Shown here: positions 61,401 through 64,000 of the stretch, one piece after another
How the letters are laid out: every line of letters begins with the position of its first letter
Numbering within the stretch: position 1 is the stretch's first letter
Source of the DNA: Paramacrobiotus metropolitanus
Taxonomy: Eukaryota > Tardigrada > Eutardigrada > Parachela > Macrobiotidae
NCBI RefSeq assembly: GCF_019649055.1
Contig: NW_026570294.1
Location: 372,001 to 436,000 of the forward strand
DNA: 64,000 nt
Reading direction: 5' to 3'
Made by a program: the position numbers and the translations under genes
Notes under the pieces: model-generated
Database searches by the model: none
What the model saw: the letters and a program-made list of their open reading frames with translations, nothing else
What the model was told of the DNA's origin: nothing

Positions 61401-64000
61401 GGACGGGAAGATTAAGGGCTTCCTGGATGGCAGCGGCGGGAACGCGGTGTTCCCCACGCAGGCTGGGATGCTGGACTCCACGATCCGCGGGAACATGACG
61501 GTATGTTACTATAAAAGGTGGCTACATAGCCACCGGGATGTCAGGGAGTTTTGATGGAGATGACCAGCTACTCGTTACAAAACTGCAGCTAATGGCGAGC
61601 CTTTAAAGAGAGTACATTTTAACGGAACAGTTTTAAAAGTGATACTTAGGATTACTATATAGGCAGTAGGCACACTCAGCTTTAAATAATAAAAACATGT
61701 TATCAGAATTTTTTTGAATGTAACTGCAAGGCCTAAAGCGCTTGAGCGCAATGTTTGCTTTGATATGTACATACCATTGTATGTATCTGTCTCGCCTCAG
61801 CCTGACTGTGCCATCGTACTACGTTTGCTTACATGAAAGTCCAAGCGAACAAAGCGCACTTTAGGCAGCATTGCTGCGCTGTGGTTAACATCAAGCATCA
61901 CGGACATTAGGTTAAATCATATCATAAAAGCAATGAAGTGGCATAAGCGAAGTATAACAAATATTCTGAGCGTTATTAAACAATAGGGTGCGTAAGCCGA
62001 CACTGTACTTATAAGGATGTGACAGTCGTTAGCTGGCGCTTATTACGCCAAGTCTAATCGAATGGTACAATATTAACGGATAAAGCCGGCCATTATCTAC
62101 TGGCAAATCACAGTTATACTTTTAACAGGTGCAGTTGTACACCCATCTTAACATGGAGACCTGCACATGGAAATTCGACGCCAACTACGACATGACGACC
62201 CTGGTGGACCGCTGCGGCGGCACCGTCAACACCAACGCCAACGCCCGCAGCAACCAGTTCGGCCAGCGCGCCGTCACCGTCACCGTGCCGCTCTACGTCT
62301 CCTACATCTACGCCGTGCCCCCCAACAACTGGGGCTCCATCGACCACCGCACCACGCTGGAGATCAGCTTCAACTACGACACGGCGCTGAGCAACGACCG
62401 CGTGCGCACCACCAACGACAACGTCGACGCCAAGATCAACGTGGTCCGCGTCCGTTTAACCGACGCCGGGAATCTCTGCATCACCATCAAGACGCAGACC
62501 AAGTTCCGCGGGACCTTCGTCTTGTCACATCCCCGCCTCCCGGGGCAGCAGTCTAACTTGATCCCGCCGAGTAACCTCCCGGTGAAGTTTAATTTAATGC
62601 TGGAATGGCAGCAGGAGACGTACGATTATCCCATGCAGACGTGGCAGGCGACGAGTGACCTTTCGTTGCGAGATTACACCGGGGATTATACGCTGGAGAT
62701 GATCCCATGTATGGCCACGCGGCCGGAGTTCTCGATGGACCACCATAATTGTGAGCCGAGGAGTCCCAAGCAGTTTATCCTCCCGATTCAGTTCAACCAG
62801 GGCAACCGCCCGCCACCGCTGGTGTATTCGCTAAACACGGACTTCCAGTTGGCGCATGGGGATCAGGTGTTCCAGGCGGATGCCAGTGCCGTCGTGGAGA
62901 CCACACCGGCGCAGATTCCCGATGAAGCCTTCGGCAAAGGTCAGAACCGTTTGCATAAACTTTTCCAGAAATTATTGGAATAATTATTATATATACAATT
63001 TATCACGAGAAATACTTTCGCCCATAATCTTAATAAATTTTAATAAACATTTTATTTTGCCAAAAAGGAAATGAATATTTGAGTTGTACGATAATATTTT
63101 AAAACAAGAATAAGCTTTCCATGGTAATAAAAATATTTTATCGAATTTTATCATTCATTTGGTTGTGCCTCAGCTTTGGACGTGGTCAGAGTACTGGGCC
63201 CCGTTGACCAGCTTTCATAGTACAACGACTAATGTTCCGGTATACATTCTCTCTCTCTGCATATCAGAAATCGAATGCATGGAAACGCGTACAACGAAAC
63301 CCAGCGTAAAATTTATCATAATTTTTGAACTTTCTGTTATTTTTTCGAATAAGTCTATCACTGTCTATGTATTAGTAGGTTTAGGTGTCGTCTATGCTTG
63401 GATAAATCGTTAAAGGATGTATGTACTTTACTTGTATTAATTCGCCGGCACATGCACTGATGCACATATACGATTAATAAATTAATATGGCTGTGTCTGC
63501 GTTAATGGACACAAATTCAAGTGATTTAAATTATTTGAAATTCGTAAATTAACCGGCATTGCTTATGTTATCCGTAATCGTTAAGTGATACCATTCTCTA
63601 CGATATCCCTTCCAGGTGAAACGATCCACGGCTGCGTAATGTGGAACCCGGTGCAGGATCTGAAGGACGCTTACAAACTGGAGATCCAACGGCTGTATGT
63701 CTGCTGCGGCAAGAGCGGATACACGCCGGTGTACGATCCCCGCATCACGCTGCAGGGGGAGCCGCAGTACGGCTGCATGCAACCCAGCCGCAATCTCCGC
63801 CATCGATATCTTTTACTGGTAAGTCAAACTGGGAAATTACACCGCAGACACTGGACAGTACTTCACTGTACTTGTAATGCAGCCGGCTTATTACCGGCAA
63901 TTCTTTCACGTGGTGAATTTCTGCAGGATCGCAATGACCCCAGTCATGTTGACCGGCAAGTACAGGGTATCGATTTCCAAGCCGATTTCATCGACAAACA
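40418..64000 (+). CDS. FRAS1/FREM-type extracellular matrix protein (partial, continues right)
   Basis: Nineteen exons fit in phase: 40418-40481, 47437-47468, 50389-50631, 50693-50963, 51400-51882, 52809-53004, 53069-53364, 53801-53967, 54074-54227, 54836-55237, 55763-58063, 59030-59235, 59307-59448, 59794-59994, 60158-60429, 60925-61500, 62129-62939, 63616-63818, 63927->64000. They give about 2364 residues without a stop. Exon 1 is a signal peptide (CVYFVLLCAFLIPTATG). Exons 2-3 form one VWC-like domain (about 23-65: DDCTVCVCPAAK). Then come about ten CSPG repeats (about 70-1188), recognised by recurring D.D, F..DGxx and GxI.Y patterns. Five Calx-beta domains follow (about 1189-1800), then the FRAS/FREM C-terminal ectodomain. 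Family members are laid down in basement membranes and join epithelium to matrix. An in-frame ATG at 40352 would put 22 extra residues before the signal core; I prefer 40418. A single VWC with no furin-like repeats is closer to FREM than to FRAS1. The gene is incomplete at the window edge. Confidence 0.9.
40482..47436. other. Intron 1 of the FRAS/FREM gene (6955 bp)
   Basis: The longest intron in the window. It has no convincing nested gene. Open frames at 41987-42478 (+) and 42046-42369 (-) overlap each other and show no family. GC-rich patches alternate with AT-rich DNA, and enhancers are plausible but not identifiable by eye. Confidence 0.6.
47469..50388. other. Intron 2 of the FRAS/FREM gene (2920 bp)
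   Basis: No coding sequence recognised. The flanking exons (32 and 243 bases) join to make one continuous VWC-like domain, so no missing exon is required between them. Confidence 0.6.
51911..51985. repeat. Short tandem repeat in intron 5
   Basis: Three copies of CTATGTATTTCCGTTACT, two of them followed by GGCAAATTT, lie just after the exon 5 donor region. This is probably a small slippage expansion. Confidence 0.8.
52022..52196. mobile_element. Palindromic MITE-like element in intron 5
   Basis: The left arm, about 52022-52106 (TTTTACGTTATGCGG...), is matched by an inverted right arm at about 52115-52196 (...CCGCATAACGTAAAAAAA), with a spacer of only a few bases and few mismatches. The arms contain the nested word GAGCATTTGAGCATTT. 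No coding capacity. It could fold as a near-perfect hairpin. It differs from the 1.5-kb element in size and ends. Confidence 0.8.
57021..60429 (+). other. Five Calx-beta domains of the FRAS/FREM gene
   Basis: Domains 1-3 lie in the 2.3-kb exon 11: from WAWISFGQTEYTVQE (57021), from GGIRFDRPAYY (57368) and from VVRFAQHHCLVRE (57718). Domain 4 is split across exons 12-13 (TIQFERIEITVEE, then CTVYIIEDNMYE). Domain 5 is across exons 14-15 (VYFEQTNYEVEE, then AVEILYDNERE). Each carries the E..E..F.V.L pattern near its end. Five Calx-beta domains after the CSPG array is the order seen in FRAS1/FREM proteins. Calx-beta loops can bind calcium. Confidence 0.8.
58064..59029. other. Intron 11 of the FRAS/FREM gene
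   Basis: 966 bp with no coding sequence recognised. It includes a twofold 17-base direct repeat (TTGTGCATCGTGGCAAT type) at about 58257-58291. Confidence 0.6.
61501..62128. other. Intron 16 of the FRAS/FREM gene
   Basis: 628 bp, AT-rich, no coding sequence or clear repeat seen. Confidence 0.6.
62940..63615. other. Intron 17 of the FRAS/FREM gene
   Basis: 676 bp, AT-rich at the left end. An open frame at 63159-63413 shows no family features and is treated as chance. Confidence 0.55.

Noticed and set aside
1-64000. Search for tRNA, rRNA, prokaryotic operons or phage
   Set aside because: No tRNA B-box with cloverleaf, rRNA segment, Shine-Dalgarno-spaced gene chain or phage gene was found; gene structure is spliced and metazoan.

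Overview
This is a piece of an animal nuclear genome. Every recognisable gene is split by short GT-AG introns, coding exons are GC-rich while introns and spacers are AT-rich, and the gene families are metazoan: a clip-domain serine protease homologue, a rhodopsin-like GPCR, eIF4A, and a FRAS1/FREM basement-membrane protein. The clip-domain homologue and compact introns point to an ecdysozoan invertebrate. A tardigrade would fit, but nothing in the sequence proves it. No tRNA, rRNA or CRISPR was seen.

Layout. 1.0-9.0 kb: a small secreted Arg/Asp-repeat protein gene (+), a two-domain serine protease homologue (-, 3.3-7.0 kb), and a decayed second copy of the Arg/Asp gene (+). 10.6-17.1 kb: two related divergent protein kinase genes (+) flank a very divergent eIF4A-like helicase gene (+, nine exons traced). 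17.1-19.5 kb: spacer containing a nearly perfect 281-bp-period duplication with an inverted junction. 19.5-23.2 kb: a clip-domain serine protease homologue (+, six exons). 23.6-24.4 kb: a 793-bp DNA transposon with long terminal inverted repeats, a 9-bp target duplication and a Ulp1/C48-like protease fragment. 24.4-33.8 kb: three tandem copies of a unit made of a small C2H2 zinc-finger gene (+) converging on a GPCR gene (-). Only the third unit keeps an intact GPCR. The middle zinc-finger copy has an internal inversion. 33.8-40.4 kb: gene-poor. 40.4 kb to the right edge: one large FRAS1/FREM-type gene (+), 19 exons in the window, with the first 10 kb mostly intron. It continues past base 64000.

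Themes. Several proteins keep an enzyme fold while losing catalytic residues: three S1 domains lack the active Ser, one of which also lacks His; the helicase has altered motifs I, Ia, Ib, II and VI; both kinases have an altered DFG motif. Segmental duplication followed by decay occurs at two loci (Arg/Asp gene, zinc-finger/GPCR unit). Exon boundaries below were inferred by eye from splice consensus and reading-frame phase. Except at the joints stated as unresolved, all listed joints keep frame.
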